A stretch of 64,000 nucleotides of DNA from Deltaproteobacteria bacterium (GTDB lineage Bacteria; Desulfobacterota; Syntrophia; Syntrophales; Smithellaceae): NCBI GenBank assembly GCA_022710585.1, contig JAKLGV010000011.1, positions 1 to 64,000 on the forward strand, in the 5' to 3' direction. Of the stretch, positions 28,682-38,746 are shown one piece after another. Position numbers and translations under genes: made by a program. Within the stretch, counting starts at the first letter, position 1. Each line of letters opens with the position of its first letter. The notes beneath the pieces were generated by a model. It was not told the DNA's origin. It was given only the letters and a program-made list of their open reading frames with translations, and did no database searches.

Positions 28682-28801
28682 CTAGCGATGACCTAAAAAC
28701 GACGGGTGGGCGGCCTTTTGTAAAAGGCGCAAAAGGGCGTCTTCTGTAATCAGATGCAGACTCTTTGGTGTTGAGTTTCCATTACGCACTTTTTTAGACA
28801 T
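28682..28801 (-). CDS. Leu-rich leader peptide of the leu operon
   Basis: This 39-codon frame runs from ATG 28801 to TAG 28682, with AAGGA nine bases upstream. Seven residues are leucine, four of them in the run LLRLL (residues 23-27). Those Leu codons lie directly against a small hairpin (28713-28728), followed by the GCCCAC element and the terminator before leuA. This is the classical layout of ribosome-mediated attenuation: a ribosome stalled for charged Leu-tRNA would keep the terminator from forming. It is not the enterobacterial leuL sequence and is too small for ordinary gene calling. Confidence 0.65.
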   Translation of the reverse strand: MSKKVRNGNSTPKSLHLITEDALLRLLQKAAHPSFLGHR

Positions 28802-28844
28802 CGTCGTTGATCCTTGCTTTAATCGTGGCCATTCCCTAATACAA

Positions 28845-28861
28845 AAAAAACTTCTTGTCAA
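28845..28861 (-). promoter_or_regulatory. Candidate leu operon promoter (-35 region)
   Basis: A perfect TTGACA on the minus strand (28861-28856) precedes an AT-rich spacer. The -10 is weak: TATTAG at 14 bases or TAGGGA at 17. Position fits transcription starting just before the leader ORF. The rest of the gap (28862-29071) holds no gene that can be seen. Confidence 0.4.
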
Positions 28862-29071
28862 AATTTTTTTTAAGTGTTGTGGAGTCTATCATTGAGGATC
28901 AATTAAAAGTTGAGTGGAATTGACCGTCAGGGGTATACGGCAGAGGATCAAGGAATTTTTTTGTCGCAAATTTTTTAAAAATATGCTTTTGTCGCGGAAA
29001 TGCAAATTTCACAATAAGAAAAATTCTCAGCAGTTTGCCGAAAATTATGACGAAAATGGGGATATATTTTT

Positions 29072-30454
29072 ATGTTTAAAAAATTAATCAGTTTATCTGT
29101 AGTCCTTTTGCTCGTTTTCATAAGCATACCATCTTTTGCCGCGGAACCGTCCTTCAGCCTGAAGGCGTCTGAAAAGATGGTTGTCACCTTTGCCAGTACC
29201 CCTCTGTTATCAGTGGCCAGTCCTGACGGCACAAGACTGGCGTATGTCGCTCAGGAAGGCGGCAAACAGTTTGTAGTGGTTGATGGAAAAGCCGGAAAAC
29301 AATATGACGGCGTGGGTATGTCGCTGACGTTCAGTCCGGACAACCGGCATGTTGCCTATGGGGCGCAAATCGGCAAGAAGCAGGTTGTCGTTGTGGACGG
29401 TCTGGAAGGCAAATATTACGATTCCATCGGGTCTAAAATATTTTTCAGCGGCGACAGCAACCGGGTTGCCTACGCGGCAAAAGCAGATAAAGACTGTTTT
29501 GCCGTGATTGACGGAAAAGAAGGCAATCACTATGAAGGCATCGGTTCGAACTTTGTGTTCAGCCCGGACGGCAGGCATCTGGCTTACGGCGCCATGTCAG
29601 GAAAAAAACAATTTGTCGTTGTGGATGGAAACGAAGGCAGTCGTTATGACGGCGTCGGAGACAGTATTGTCTATAGCCCTGACAGCAAACGAATGGCCTA
29701 TCACGGCATTGCCGACAAAAAGCATTTTTTGATCGTCAATGGAACCGAAGGCAAGCGCTATGAAGATCTGGGGGTGAATTTCTATTTCAGTCCGGACAGC
29801 CGGCGCCTTGCCTATTTAGCGAAAGCGAACCAGAAATGGTTCGTGGTGGTTGATGGTCAGGAAGGCAAACCCTATGACGGCGTGGCCGATAATATCGTTT
29901 TCAGTCCGGACAGCAATCATATCGCCTATCAGGCCCGACTGGACAAACAGCGCTTCTTTATCCTTGATAACAAGCAGAGCAAGGCCTACGAAAGAATCGG
30001 TTCCACGATCGTTTTCAGTCCGGATAGCAAGAGAGTGGCCTATATTGCCCAAGCCGAGAATAAGCGATTCGTTGTCAATCTTGACGGAAGGGAAGGAAAG
30101 CAATACGATCTCATTGGCAACGGATCTCTGATCTTCAGTCCGGACAGCAAGCACATCGCTTACGCGGTGGAATCCAATAAAAAGCGCTTTGTGGTCGTCA
30201 ATGACAAAGAAGGAAAAAACTATGAAGGCATTGGAAATCGACATCTTGTTTTTAGCCCGAATAGCCAGTATCTGGCATATCTTGCCCAATCCGCGAATAG
30301 GCAAATTGTTGTTGTCAATAATCAGGAACTCAATAGTTACGACGGCATTTTCCCTCTGGAGCAGGGGGCTTTTGTTTTTGACGCGCCCGACCGTTTCCGT
30401 TTTCTGGCTATCAAGGATAAGAGCGTCTACGCGGTGGATGTCAAAATTAAATAA
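29072..30454 (+). CDS. Exported beta-propeller-like repeat protein
   Basis: This 460-residue protein has a signal peptide (about 1-24, ending SFA) and then ten repeats of about 38 residues, with a partial eleventh. The repeat consensus is FSPDSKRVAYxA...KKxFVVVDGKEGKxYDGIG. The FSPDS/AY signature resembles TolB-like WD40/PD40 propeller blades, although repeat length and the recurring VVVDGKEGK-YDGIG tail are unusual. It is probably periplasmic or surface exposed and binds proteins or glycans. No linked partner gene is seen; it is transcribed divergently from the leu operon and followed by the tRNA cluster. Confidence 0.8.
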   Translation: MFKKLISLSVVLLLVFISIPSFAAEPSFSLKASEKMVVTFASTPLLSVASPDGTRLAYVAQEGGKQFVVVDGKAGKQYDGVGMSLTFSPDNRHVAYGAQIGKKQVVVVDGLEGKYYDSIGSKIFFSGDSNRVAYAAKADKDCFAVIDGKEGNHYEGIGSNFVFSPDGRHLAYGAMSGKKQFVVVDGNEGSRYDGVGDSIVYSPDSKRMAYHGIADKKHFLIVNGTEGKRYEDLGVNFYFSPDSRRLAYLAKANQKWFVVVDGQEGKPYDGVADNIVFSPDSNHIAYQARLDKQRFFILDNKQSKAYERIGSTIVFSPDSKRVAYIAQAENKRFVVNLDGREGKQYDLIGNGSLIFSPDSKHIAYAVESNKKRFVVVNDKEGKNYEGIGNRHLVFSPNSQYLAYLAQSANRQIVVVNNQELNSYDGIFPLEQGAFVFDAPDRFRFLAIKDKSVYAVDVKIK

Positions 30455-30594
30455 CGGGATGAGGCATCGGGGGTGCCCCGGTCTATTCTGTAAAAAATTT
30501 ATATGATTGATAAATCATCTTACTCAAATAGGAGTTTTCCGCTGATTTATTTCGCAATTCTGACCTTGTCCGTGAAAAAAAATTAAAAATTTAC

Positions 30595-30623
30595 TTGACA
30601 AAAACGTGCATTAAAATTAGATT
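30595..30623 (+). promoter_or_regulatory. Sigma-70-type promoter for the tRNA-secE-nusG cluster
   Basis: TTGACA (30595-30600), a 17-base spacer and TAGATT (30618-30623) lie 87 bases before tRNA-Thr. An A/T-rich stretch precedes the -35, and GC-rich bases (GCGC) follow the -10, a discriminator typical of stringently controlled stable RNA promoters. A second TTGACA at 30657-30662 has only a poor -10. The rest of 30455-30709 holds no gene. Confidence 0.75.
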
Positions 30624-30709
30624 GCGCAATTCGCTTAGGGGGTGTAGGTGTGTTTTTTGACACTCTATAGCTTAAGTTGTTGATATTAATAAAGTTTGAG
30701 ATGGGATTG

Positions 30710-30785
30710 GCTGGCGTAGCTCAATCGGTAGAGCAGCTGATTTGTAATCAGCAGGTTGCGGGTTCGAGTCCCATCGCCAGCTCCA
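30710..30785 (+). tRNA. tRNA-Thr (anticodon UGU)
   Basis: The 76-base cloverleaf has acceptor GCTGGCG with CGCCAGC, a GGTTCGAGTCC T-arm and encoded CCA. The seven-base anticodon loop is TTTGTAA, giving UGU for threonine. First gene of the cluster. Confidence 0.97.
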
Positions 30786-30801
30786 GTTCGATTATTGTGA
30801 T

Positions 30802-30886
<85 letters not shown>

Positions 30887-30910
30887 TCGGTTTTTTGGAA
30901 ATTGAAATAG

Positions 30911-30986
30911 GCGGGAGTAGCTCAGTGGCTAGAGCGTCAGCCTTCCAAGCTGAGGGTCGCGGGTTCGAATCCCGTTTCCCGCTCCA
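30911..30986 (+). tRNA. tRNA-Gly (anticodon UCC)
   Basis: The 76-base cloverleaf has acceptor GCGGGAG with TTCCCGC (last pair G-U), T-arm GGGTTCGAATCCC and encoded CCA. The anticodon loop CTTCCAA gives UCC for glycine. Confidence 0.97.
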
Positions 30987-31023
30987 GATATTTCTGAAAA
31001 AGGGCGAGAGTTTAAAAGATTGT

Positions 31024-31099
31024 GCCCACGTAGCTCAGTCGGTAGAGCACATCCTTGGTAAGGATGAGGTCACCAGTTCAATCCTGGTCGTGGGCTCCA
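31024..31099 (+). tRNA. tRNA-Thr (anticodon GGU)
   Basis: The 76-base cloverleaf has acceptor GCCCACG with CGTGGGC and encoded CCA. The anticodon loop TTGGTAA gives GGU. In many proteobacteria a tuf gene follows this tRNA; here rpmG follows after 13 bases. Confidence 0.97.
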
Positions 31100-31112
31100 G
31101 TGAAGGAGAATT

Positions 31113-31262
31113 ATGCGAAACAACATTATTTTAGCCTGTACGGAATGCAAACAGAGAAATTACACGACGACAAAAAATAAACGGACCATGCAAAACCGTC
31201 TGGAAATGAAAAAATACTGCAAGTTTTGTCGCGGACATAAATTACACAGGGAAACCAAGTAA
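31113..31262 (+). CDS. rpmG: 50S ribosomal protein L33, zinc-binding form
   Basis: This 49-residue protein of the large subunit has two Cys pairs (CTEC, residues 9-12, and CKFC, residues 37-40) that make the zinc ribbon of the C+ type. Start ATG 31113 has AAGGAG upstream. It lies between tRNA-Thr and tRNA-Trp, a position common in non-enteric proteobacteria. Confidence 0.96.
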   Translation: MRNNIILACTECKQRNYTTTKNKRTMQNRLEMKKYCKFCRGHKLHRETK

Positions 31263-31270
31263 GAGGGTAA

Positions 31271-31347
31271 AGGCCAGTAGCTCTAATGGATAGAGCGCCG
31301 GACTCCAAATCCGGATGCTGGGGGTTCAAGTCCCTCCTGGCCTGCCA
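31271..31347 (+). tRNA. tRNA-Trp (anticodon CCA)
   Basis: The 77-base cloverleaf has acceptor AGGCCAG with CTGGCCT, discriminator G and encoded CCA. The anticodon loop CTCCAAA gives CCA for tryptophan. It lies eight bases after rpmG and 25 before secE. Confidence 0.97.
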
Positions 31348-31372
31348 TTTTCCCTGGATCGAAGGAATGGAA

Positions 31373-31588
31373 ATGGACGAAATAAAAGAAAAAGCGAAAG
31401 TAACGATTCAAAATGTAACGCAGTTTTTGAAAGACGCAAAAGCTGAATTAAAGAAGGTTACGTGGCCGACGCCCAAACAGACCGTGGCCTCAACCGCTGT
31501 TGTAATCATCTTGGTTTTTATCGTTTCTTTTATCCTGGGTATTATTGACTTTATTTTGGCGAAAGCGGTTAAATTAATATTAGGTTAG
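31373..31588 (+). CDS. secE: Preprotein translocase subunit SecE
   Basis: This 71-residue protein is the short, single-span SecE form: an amphipathic region with FLKDAKAELKKVTWPTPKQ and one membrane segment (about residues 43-64). It clamps SecY in the translocon. ATG 31373 is chosen because AAGGA lies six bases upstream; ATG 31367 is too close, and the longer in-frame start at 31286 lies inside tRNA-Trp. Confidence 0.93.
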   Translation: MDEIKEKAKVTIQNVTQFLKDAKAELKKVTWPTPKQTVASTAVVIILVFIVSFILGIIDFILAKAVKLILG

Positions 31589-31592
31589 CAAA

Positions 31593-32123
31593 ATGGCTTT
31601 TAAATGGTATGTGGTTCATACGTATTCCGGGTACGAGAATAAGGTCAAAATAGGTCTTGAGGAGAGAATCAAGACCACGGGCACGCAGGCTTATTTTTCC
31701 GATATCCTGATTCCCGAAGAGGATGTTGTCGAATTGGTATCCGGCGAAAAGAAAAGCTCCAAAAGAAAGTTTTTTCCGGGGTATATTCTTGTCCGCATGG
31801 AAATGAATGATGAAGCATGGCATGTGGTTAAGGACACACCGAAAGTCACCGGTTTTATCGGCAGCAAAGACAAGCCGTCCCCGATCCCGGACAAAGATGT
31901 CGAACATTTAAAAATCAGAATTGATGAAGGGACGCTGAAACCCAAGCCCAAGTTTCTGTTCGATGTCGGCGATCATGTGAAAATCATCGACGGCCCCTTC
32001 ACGAATTTTGACGGAATCATTGATGAGTTAAAGCCGGAAAAAAGCAAATTGCGGGTGATCGTCAGCATTTTCGGCAGGCCGACGCCGGTGGAACTGGATT
32101 TCATTCAGGTGACGCAGGTCTAA
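31593..32123 (+). CDS. nusG: Transcription termination/antitermination factor NusG
   Basis: This 176-residue factor binds RNA polymerase and modulates elongation, Rho termination and ribosome coupling. The N-terminal NGN domain opens with KWYVVHTYSGYENKV; the C-terminal KOW domain includes VGDHVKIIDGPFTNFDG (about 125-141). It lies four bases after secE and before rplK, the conserved order. Confidence 0.97.
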   Translation: MAFKWYVVHTYSGYENKVKIGLEERIKTTGTQAYFSDILIPEEDVVELVSGEKKSSKRKFFPGYILVRMEMNDEAWHVVKDTPKVTGFIGSKDKPSPIPDKDVEHLKIRIDEGTLKPKPKFLFDVGDHVKIIDGPFTNFDGIIDELKPEKSKLRVIVSIFGRPTPVELDFIQVTQV

Positions 32124-32185
32124 TTTTTTAATTTAAAGGGTTCAACAGACAATATAAAAAACAATTAAGATCAGGGTGATTCAAA

Positions 32186-32611
32186 ATGGCAAAGAAAATT
32201 ATCGCGAACATTAAATTGCAAATAAAGGCGGGCAAGGCAACGCCTTCTCCTCCGATCGGTCCGGCACTGGGTCAGCACGGCGTCAATATCATGGAATTCT
32301 GCAAAGCGTATAACGCCATGACGCAGAGCCAGGAAGGCATGATCATTCCGGTGGTCATCACGGTTTATGCCGACCGGTCTTTCACTTTTATCACCAAGAC
32401 GCCCCCGGTGTCCGTGTTGCTGAAGCAGGCGGCTAAAATTGCCAAGGGATCCAGCGATCCGAAGAGAGATAAGGTGGGGACGGTGACAGCCGCCCAAGTG
32501 AAAGAAATTGCTGAGTTAAAATACAAGGATTTAAACGCCGTGGACATTGAAGGCGCAATAAATACCATTGCCGGCACGGCCAGATCAATGGGAATTGAAA
32601 TTACAGGATAA
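32186..32611 (+). CDS. rplK: 50S ribosomal protein L11
   Basis: This 141-residue protein forms the GTPase-associated centre with 23S rRNA and the L7/L12 stalk. [19 protein letters not shown] (residues 21-39) and the C-terminal rRNA-binding domain with [10 protein letters not shown] are typical. It is followed closely by rplA in the usual order. Confidence 0.98.
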   Translation: MAKKIIANIKLQIKAGKATPSPPIGPALGQHGVNIMEFCKAYNAMTQSQEGMIIPVVITVYADRSFTFITKTPPVSVLLKQAAKIAKGSSDPKRDKVGTVTAAQVKEIAELKYKDLNAVDIEGAINTIAGTARSMGIEITG

Positions 32612-32629
32612 TAAAGACGAGGTTTTATC

Positions 32630-33328
32630 ATGTTAAAAAGAGGCAAACGAATATTGGCGGCAAAGGCCAAGGTGGAACCGGGGAAAAAATATTCATTGAA
32701 GGAGGCTGCGGAAATCGTTGTATCGACGGCCGCTACCAAATTTGATGAAACAGTGGATGCGGCTATTAGACTGGGTGTGAATCCCGCTCATGCCGATCAG
32801 ATGGTCAGGGGAAGCGTTGTTTTACCTCACGGTTTGGGAAAAACGGTACGCGTTCTGGCATTTGCCAAAGGCGATAAGGAAAAAGAAGCTCTGGAAGCCG
32901 GTGCCGATCTGGTGGGCAATGACGAAGTGATTGAAAAAATCAAAGGTGGCTGGATGGAGTTTGATCGCGTGATTGCTACACCGGATATGATGGGGGCCGT
33001 GGGCAAGATCGGTAAGATTTTGGGTCCGCGTGGTTTAATGCCCAATCCCAAAGTCGGAACCGTCACTTTTGAAGTGGGCAACGCGGTGAAAGAGCTGAAA
33101 GCCGGTAAAGTGGAATTCCGCGTAGAAAAAGCGGGCATTGTTCACTCACCGGTGGGCAAAGTTTCTTTCGGCGCCGATAAATTGAGAGACAATATCAGTG
33201 CTTTGCTGGAAACCATCATTAAACTCAAACCGGCATCCAGCAAGGGAACGTATATTAAAAGCATCGCGATCTCCAGCACGATGGGGGTTGGCGTGAAGAT
33301 TGATCCTCTCGATATCAAGGCTGCTTAA
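32630..33328 (+). CDS. rplA: 50S ribosomal protein L1
   Basis: This 232-residue protein forms the L1 stalk that moves with E-site t[18 protein letters not shown] near residue 128 is the signature. In many bacteria L1 represses its own rplK-rplA mRNA. It lies 18 bases after rplK; a leader region separates it from rplJ. Confidence 0.98.
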   Translation: MLKRGKRILAAKAKVEPGKKYSLKEAAEIVVSTAATKFDETVDAAIRLGVNPAHADQMVRGSVVLPHGLGKTVRVLAFAKGDKEKEALEAGADLVGNDEVIEKIKGGWMEFDRVIATPDMMGAVGKIGKILGPRGLMPNPKVGTVTFEVGNAVKELKAGKVEFRVEKAGIVHSPVGKVSFGADKLRDNISALLETIIKLKPASSKGTYIKSIAISSTMGVGVKIDPLDIKAA

Positions 33329-33361
33329 AGATATCGGGAGAGCGGTTTAAAAAGCAAAAAA

Positions 33362-33425
33362 GGTCGAAGACAGCAGGTACAGAAGTTTAAACGTAATGCG
33401 GCCTGCCGAGACTCGTAACGACAAA
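33362..33425 (+). ncRNA. L10 leader RNA (ribosomal protein L10 binding site)
   Basis: The rplA-rplJ gap (33329-33569) holds the conserved L10 leader pattern: GAAGACAGCAGGTAC, a variable loop, and CCTGCCGAGACT, whose GCAGG and CCTGC pair. In known cases L10-L12 binds here to repress rplJL translation. A pyrimidine-rich region with GGTTACCGTTTTTTT follows at about 33491-33506 and may be an attenuator. The borders given are approximate. Confidence 0.8.
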
Positions 33426-33569
33426 AAGTTACTTTTTTATTTTGAAGAAGGTAAACATTTTTTCTGAAACGGGAATCGGTGTTTGGACAAGGTTACCGTT
33501 TTTTTCTTCTGTATGCGGCTGAAATCTGAGGCCTCAGTGGAAAAAATTTATTGAAAGGAGGCTGATAAA

Positions 33570-34094
33570 TTGGATCGGAAATCGAAAGAACAAATTGTAT
33601 CCGAACTCCAAAAGAAACTCAAAGATGCCAATATGGGCGTTCTGACCAGTTTCAGCGGGATGAATGTCGAAAAAATGGAAGCTTTGAGAAATGAGTTGCG
33701 CAAATCTAATGCCGAATGGAAAGTCGTGAAGAATACTCTGCTGAGAATTGCTTCTGACGGCACTGATTTCAGCATTATTGCCGATCATTTCAAGTGGTCT
33801 GTTGCCATTGCGTTGAGTTATAAAGATCCGGTGGCGCCGGCTAAAGTTCTGGTTGATTTCGCCAAGAAGAATCCGGAATTGGAAATTAAAGTCGGAGTTT
33901 TGGATAAGAAAATTCTGACCAAAAATGACCTGACGGTTCTGGCGGAATTACCCGGCAGAGAGGTTCTTTTGGGCAAACTGGTTTCAGTCATGGCGGCGGT
34001 GCCGACCTCGTTCGTGACCGTTTTGAGCGGCGTTCCGCGAAGCCTGGTGCAGGTGCTCAACGCCTATTGTGACAAGAAAAAAACTTTAAACTAA
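33570..34094 (+). CDS. rplJ: 50S ribosomal protein L10
   Basis: This 174-residue stalk base protein anchors L7/L12 dimers. The N-terminal rRNA-binding part has [19 protein letters not shown], and the C-terminal helix carries the L12 sites. It begins with TTG at 33570, supported by AAAGGAGG nine bases upstream. It is likely repressed through the upstream leader. Confidence 0.97.
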   Translation: MDRKSKEQIVSELQKKLKDANMGVLTSFSGMNVEKMEALRNELRKSNAEWKVVKNTLLRIASDGTDFSIIADHFKWSVAIALSYKDPVAPAKVLVDFAKKNPELEIKVGVLDKKILTKNDLTVLAELPGREVLLGKLVSVMAAVPTSFVTVLSGVPRSLVQVLNAYCDKKKTLN

Positions 34095-34120
34095 TAAAAC
34101 ATACAGAGAGGAATAAAAAA

Positions 34121-34501
34121 ATGTCTATTACGAAAGATGATGTCGTCAAATTTATTGAAGGAATGACCGTATTGGAGCTGTCAGCTCTGGTCAAAGAATT
34201 GGAAGAAAAATTTGGTGTTTCCGCTGCCGCTCCGATGATGGCCGCTGTGGCCGTTCCCGGCGCTGCCGCCGCCGCTCCGGCTGAAGAAAAAACGGAATTC
34301 GATGTGATCCTGACCGGCTTCGGCGCGGAAAAGATTCAGGTCATTAAAGTTGTTCGCGCGATCACCAATCTGGGATTGAAAGAAGCGAAAGATCTGGTGG
34401 AAGGCGTGCCCAAGCCCATTAAAGAAGGCGCTTCCAAAGATGAAGCCGCTGATATCAAGAAGAAAATTGAAGAAGTGGGCGGTACCGTCGAGATTAAGTA
34501 A
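34121..34501 (+). CDS. rplL: 50S ribosomal protein L7/L12
   Basis: This 126-residue stalk protein recruits translational GTPases. It has the N-terminal dimer domain, an Ala/Pro hinge (about residues 38-58) and the C-terminal factor-binding domain with [18 protein letters not shown]. It has AGAGGAA upstream. Expected in several copies per ribosome. Confidence 0.98.
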   Translation: MSITKDDVVKFIEGMTVLELSALVKELEEKFGVSAAAPMMAAVAVPGAAAAAPAEEKTEFDVILTGFGAEKIQVIKVVRAITNLGLKEAKDLVEGVPKPIKEGASKDEAADIKKKIEEVGGTVEIK

Positions 34502-34537
34502 AACGATCTCAAACATTAAAAATTTTTTAAGGACTTT

Positions 34538-37500
34538 ATGAGTGACTTTAGAAAAATATTCGGGCAGGTAAAAAAGATACTGGATATCCCCAACCTGATT
34601 GATATTCAGACAAAATCCTATGAGACATTTCTGCAAAAGGATATCGCTCCGGTCAAACGGAGCAATAATGTGGGGTTGCAAGGCGCTTTCAAGAGCGTCT
34701 TCCCCATTTCTGATTTCAGCGGCAAATGTTCCCTGGAATTTGTCAGCTACAAGCTGGGCGATATCCGCTACGATGTAAATGAGTGTATCCAGAAAGGCAT
34801 GACGTATGCCGCTCCCCTGAAGATCGTCGTTCGGCTCGTTGTCTTTGACGTTGAGCGTCCGTCTGAAGGCAGAAACATCGGAGAGGAAACGGCGGAAGCG
34901 CGTCAGATCCGGGACATCAAAGAACAGGAAGTCTATTTTGGTGAAATCCCCCTGATGACGGAAAATGGCACATTCATTATCAATGGAACGGAGCGGGTGA
35001 TTGTCAACCAGCTCCACCGTTCTCCTGGTATCTTTTTTGATCACGACAAGGGAAAAATTGTGACCAGCGGCAAACTGATTTATTCGTCGCGAGTCATCCC
35101 CATCCGGGGGTCCTGGCTGGATTTCGAGTTTGATTCCAAAGATATTCTTTACGTGCGCATTGACCGTCGCCGCAAAATGCCGGTGACGATTCTACTCAAG
35201 GCGCTGGGTAATTCCACGCAGTTTATTCTGAACTATTTCTACAGCGTCAATACGGTGATCATCGAGAACAAGAAGATCTATTTTGCCGTGAATGAGGCGC
35301 TGGTTGGCCAGAAAGCGCCGGAAGATGTCAAGGATGCGAAAACGTCTGAAGTCATTATCAAGAAGAGCCGTAAATTCACCAAACCGCTGATTAAAAAGAT
35401 AGCGGATTCCGGCATCAAGCGCGTGCACATTGGTGATTTTGAACTGGCCGGTAAAGTTCCGTCGCAGGATGTTTTGGATCCCGAAACCGGCGCGGTGGTC
35501 TTTCGCTGCAACGAGGAATTGCCCGCCAACTGCATGGAGATCATCAAGGAAAAAGACATCAAAGAATTGAAGATCATCCACATCGATGAAGACACGGATA
35601 ACGCGTCCATCCGGGATACGCTTTTGCTGGATAAAATTGACAGCACCGAAGACGCAATTATGGAAATCTATCGCCGTCTGCGTCCCAGCAATCCCCCGAC
35701 GCCGGAAACAGCCGGAAAGTTTTTCAAAAGCCTTTTCTTCGAGCCGGAAACCTATGATCTGTCGAATGTCGGCCGGGCGAAGATGAATTATAAGCTGCAC
35801 ATGAATGTGCCGACGGATACGACGGTTCTGAGCAACGACGATATTATGTCCGCGGTCAAATATCTGATTGATCTGAAAAACGGCGTCGGCGATTGCAGCG
35901 TTGATGATATCGATCATCTGGGCAACCGCCGCGTGCGCTCGGTCGGAGAGCTGATTGAAAATCAGTACCGCATCGGTCTGGTGCGCATGGAACGGGCGAT
36001 CAAGGAAAAAATGAGCCTCCAGGACATTGAAACCATGATGCCGCATGACCTCATTAACGCCAAACCGGTTTCCGCGGTGGTCAATGAATTCTTCAACTCT
36101 AGCCAGCTTTCCCAGTTTATGGACCAGACCAATCCGCTTTCGGAAATCACGCATAAGCGGCGTCTGTCCGCGCTGGGTCCCGGCGGTCTGACAAGAGAAA
36201 GAGCGGGTTTTGAAGTCCGCGACGTTCATCCGACACATTACGGCCGCATCTGTCCCATCGAGACGCCGGAAGGTCCGAATATCGGTCTTATTGTCTCGCT
36301 GAGCACCTACGCGAGAGTCAATGAATTCGGCTTTATTGAAACGCCCTACCGGATGGTGGAAAACGGAAAGGTGTCCGATGAAGTTCGTTTTGTGACGGCC
36401 ATTGAAGAGGAGAATCAGATCATCGCTTCGGCGGATCGTCCCCTCAACAAACAGGACAAATTTGTCGAGGAATTGATATCGGTCAGGAAAGCGGGCAGCT
36501 ATATGTCGGTGGTTCCTGAAGACATCAAAATGATGGATGTTTCCCCCACGCAGCTGGTCAGTGTGGCCGCGGCCCTGATTCCCTTTCTGGAGCATGACGA
36601 CGCCAACCGCGCGCTGATGGGATCCAACATGCAGAGGCAGGCAGTGCCGCTGATGAGTCCGGAAGTTCCGGTCGTCGGCACGGGCGTGGAGTCCGTGGTC
36701 GCCCGCGATTCCGGCGCTGTTGTTGTGGCCAGGAGAGCCGGCGTTGTCGAAAGCGTCGATGCCTCCCGGCTGATCGTCCGGGCGGACCGTATGGAAGAAG
36801 ACGGAATCGACAGCGGCGTGGATATTTATAATCTGTCCAAATATCAGCGATCCAATCAGGACACATGCTTCAATCAGAAACCGATCGTCAGTGTCGGCCA
36901 GCGCGTCGGCAGAAAAGATATTCTGGCAGACGGCCCGGCCATTGACAACGGCGAACTGGCCCTGGGCAGAAATGTGATGGTCGCTTTTATGTCCTGGGGC
37001 GGCTACAACTACGAAGACTCCATTCTGGTCAGTGAACGGGTGGTGAAGGAAGATATCTTCACGTCCATTCATATTGAAGAATTTGAAACGATGTCCCGCG
37101 ATACCAAACTGGGCAAGGAAGAAATCACGCGCGACATTCCCAATGTCGGGGAAGAAGTGCTCAAAAATCTGGATGAAAGCGGCATTGTCTGCATCGGTGT
37201 CTCCGTGAAGCCGGGGGATATTCTGGTGGGCAAGATCACGCCCAAAGGCGAAACGCAGCTGTCCGCGGAAGAAAAACTCTTGCGGGCGATCTTCGGAGAA
37301 AAAGCCAGTGACGTGCGCGACACCTCATTGCGCGTTCCGCCTGGCGTCGAAGGAACGGTGATTGATGCCAAGATCTTTACCCGGAAAGGCGCGGAAAGCG
37401 ATCTTCGTTCACAGGCCATCGAAGCGGACGCCATTGAACAGATTACCCAGAACAGAGATGATGAAATCCGCATTCTGACGGAAACCATCAAACATGATCT

Positions 37501-38671
37501 GACAAAACTGGTTGTCGGCAAAACGGCGGCTACCAAGATCGCGGACGCGAAAAAGAAAACGGTCCTGAAGAAAGGCGATAAAATCACAAAAGAAATCTGG
37601 GATGAATTGCCTTTCTCCGGCTGGAAGGAAATCACCATTGCCGAGAATGACGGAACGGAAGAGAAGATCAGCGGTCTCATCGCTTCTCTGGAGAGAAAAA
37701 TTGATTTTGTCAACGCGCATTTCGAAGAGAAAATGGAAAAGATCAAGGCCAGCGATGAGCTGCCGCCCGGCGTGATCAAGATGGTCAAGGTTTATATTGC
37801 CATCAAGCGAAGACTGTCCGTCGGCGACAAAATGGCCGGCCGCCATGGGAACAAGGGTGTTTTGTCCCGCATTCTGCCCGAGGAGGATATGCCCTATTTT
37901 GCCGACGGCTCCACTGTTGACATCGTCCTCAATCCATTGGGCGTTCCTTCGCGAATGAACGTCGGACAGATTCTGGAAACCCATCTGGGCTGGGCGGCCA
38001 AATCCATCGGTGAAAGTTTAAATGAGTTGATCGAAAAGCATTACAATTTGAATGACATTAAACATGACTTGAAAAAGAGCTATTCCTCACCAGACTTCGA
38101 TAAATTTGTTGATCATGCATCGGCGGACGATATCCGACGGTTTCTCGGACGTCTGAAAAAAGGCATGCTCGTGGCCAGCCCCGTATTTGACGGCTGCCAC
38201 GAAGATCAGATCCGGGAGATGCTCACGAAAGCCGGCCTGCCAGAGACGGGGCAATCCCTGCTGTTTGACGGCAGAACCGGAGAGCCGTTTGATCAGGAAG
38301 TGACGGTGGGAATTATTTATATGATGAAACTGCACCACTTGGTGGATAATAAAATTCATGCCCGTTCTATCGGGCCTTATTCCCTGGTCACGCAGCAGCC
38401 GCTGGGAGGCAAGGCCCAGTTCGGCGGTCAGAGACTGGGAGAAATGGAAGTCTGGGCGATGGAAGCCTATGGCGCGGCTCACGCCCTGCAGGAGTTCCTC
38501 ACGGTCAAGTCTGATGACGTGGCGGGAAGAACGAGAATTTACGAATCCATTGTCAAGGGTGAACATAATTTTGAGTCGGGCCTCCCGGAATCCTTTAACG
38601 TGCTCGTTAAAGAGCTTCAGGGGCTCGGTCTGGATGTGGAACTGGTGGAAGAACCCGACAGCCTGAGCTGA
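34538..38671 (+). CDS. rpoB: DNA-directed RNA polymerase subunit beta
   Basis: This 1377-residue catalytic subunit keeps the rifampicin-pocket region [20 protein letters not shown] with [11 protein letters not shown] after it, looking wild type. [13 protein letters not shown] near residue 1097 and the C-terminal [19 protein letters not shown] are intact. It follows rplL by 36 bases and precedes rpoC, as in nearly all bacteria. Confidence 0.99.
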   Translation: MSDFRKIFGQVKKILDIPNLIDIQTKSYETFLQKDIAPVKRSNNVGLQGAFKSVFPISDFSGKCSLEFVSYKLGDIRYDVNECIQKGMTYAAPLKIVVRLVVFDVERPSEGRNIGEETAEARQIRDIKEQEVYFGEIPLMTENGTFIINGTERVIVNQLHRSPGIFFDHDKGKIVTSGKLIYSSRVIPIRGSWLDFEFDSKDILYVRIDRRRKMPVTILLKALGNSTQFILNYFYSVNTVIIENKKIYFAVNEALVGQKAPEDVKDAKTSEVIIKKSRKFTKPLIKKIADSGIKRVHIGDFELAGKVPSQDVLDPETGAVVFRCNEELPANCMEIIKEKDIKELKIIHIDEDTDNASIRDTLLLDKIDSTEDAIMEIYRRLRPSNPPTPETAGKFFKSLFFEPETYDLSNVGRAKMNYKLHMNVPTDTTVLSNDDIMSAVKYLIDLKNGVGDCSVDDIDHLGNRRVRSVGELIENQYRIGLVRMERAIKEKMSLQDIETMMPHDLINAKPVSAVVNEFFNSSQLSQFMDQTNPLSEITHKRRLSALGPGGLTRERAGFEVRDVHPTHYGRICPIETPEGPNIGLIVSLSTYARVNEFGFIETPYRMVENGKVSDEVRFVTAIEEENQIIASADRPLNKQDKFVEELISVRKAGSYMSVVPEDIKMMDVSPTQLVSVAAALIPFLEHDDANRALMGSNMQRQAVPLMSPEVPVVGTGVESVVARDSGAVVVARRAGVVESVDASRLIVRADRMEEDGIDSGVDIYNLSKYQRSNQDTCFNQKPIVSVGQRVGRKDILADGPAIDNGELALGRNVMVAFMSWGGYNYEDSILVSERVVKEDIFTSIHIEEFETMSRDTKLGKEEITRDIPNVGEEVLKNLDESGIVCIGVSVKPGDILVGKITPKGETQLSAEEKLLRAIFGEKASDVRDTSLRVPPGVEGTVIDAKIFTRKGAESDLRSQAIEADAIEQITQNRDDEIRILTETIKHDLTKLVVGKTAATKIADAKKKTVLKKGDKITKEIWDELPFSGWKEITIAENDGTEEKISGLIASLERKIDFVNAHFEEKMEKIKASDELPPGVIKMVKVYIAIKRRLSVGDKMAGRHGNKGVLSRILPEEDMPYFADGSTVDIVLNPLGVPSRMNVGQILETHLGWAAKSIGESLNELIEKHYNLNDIKHDLKKSYSSPDFDKFVDHASADDIRRFLGRLKKGMLVASPVFDGCHEDQIREMLTKAGLPETGQSLLFDGRTGEPFDQEVTVGIIYMMKLHHLVDNKIHARSIGPYSLVTQQPLGGKAQFGGQRLGEMEVWAMEAYGAAHALQEFLTVKSDDVAGRTRIYESIVKGEHNFESGLPESFNVLVKELQGLGLDVELVEEPDSLS

Positions 38672-38746
38672 TCATTTGATCGCCGGGCTTTCCGGAAAAA
38701 GTTCACCGGCCATTTCACATCGCCATTTAAGGACAGGAGATAATCT

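Noticed and set aside
29200-30400. Regular repeats suggestive of a CRISPR or tandem DNA repeat
   Set aside because: The period of about 114 bases is a protein repeat with diverged codons and no spacer structure.
31286-31372. Longer SecE start inside tRNA-Trp
   Set aside because: These codons are tRNA sequence; the ribosome site supports ATG 31373.
35192-37072. 626-codon minus-strand frame opposite rpoB
   Set aside because: Antisense shadow of RpoB; composition is typical for the complement of a biased gene.
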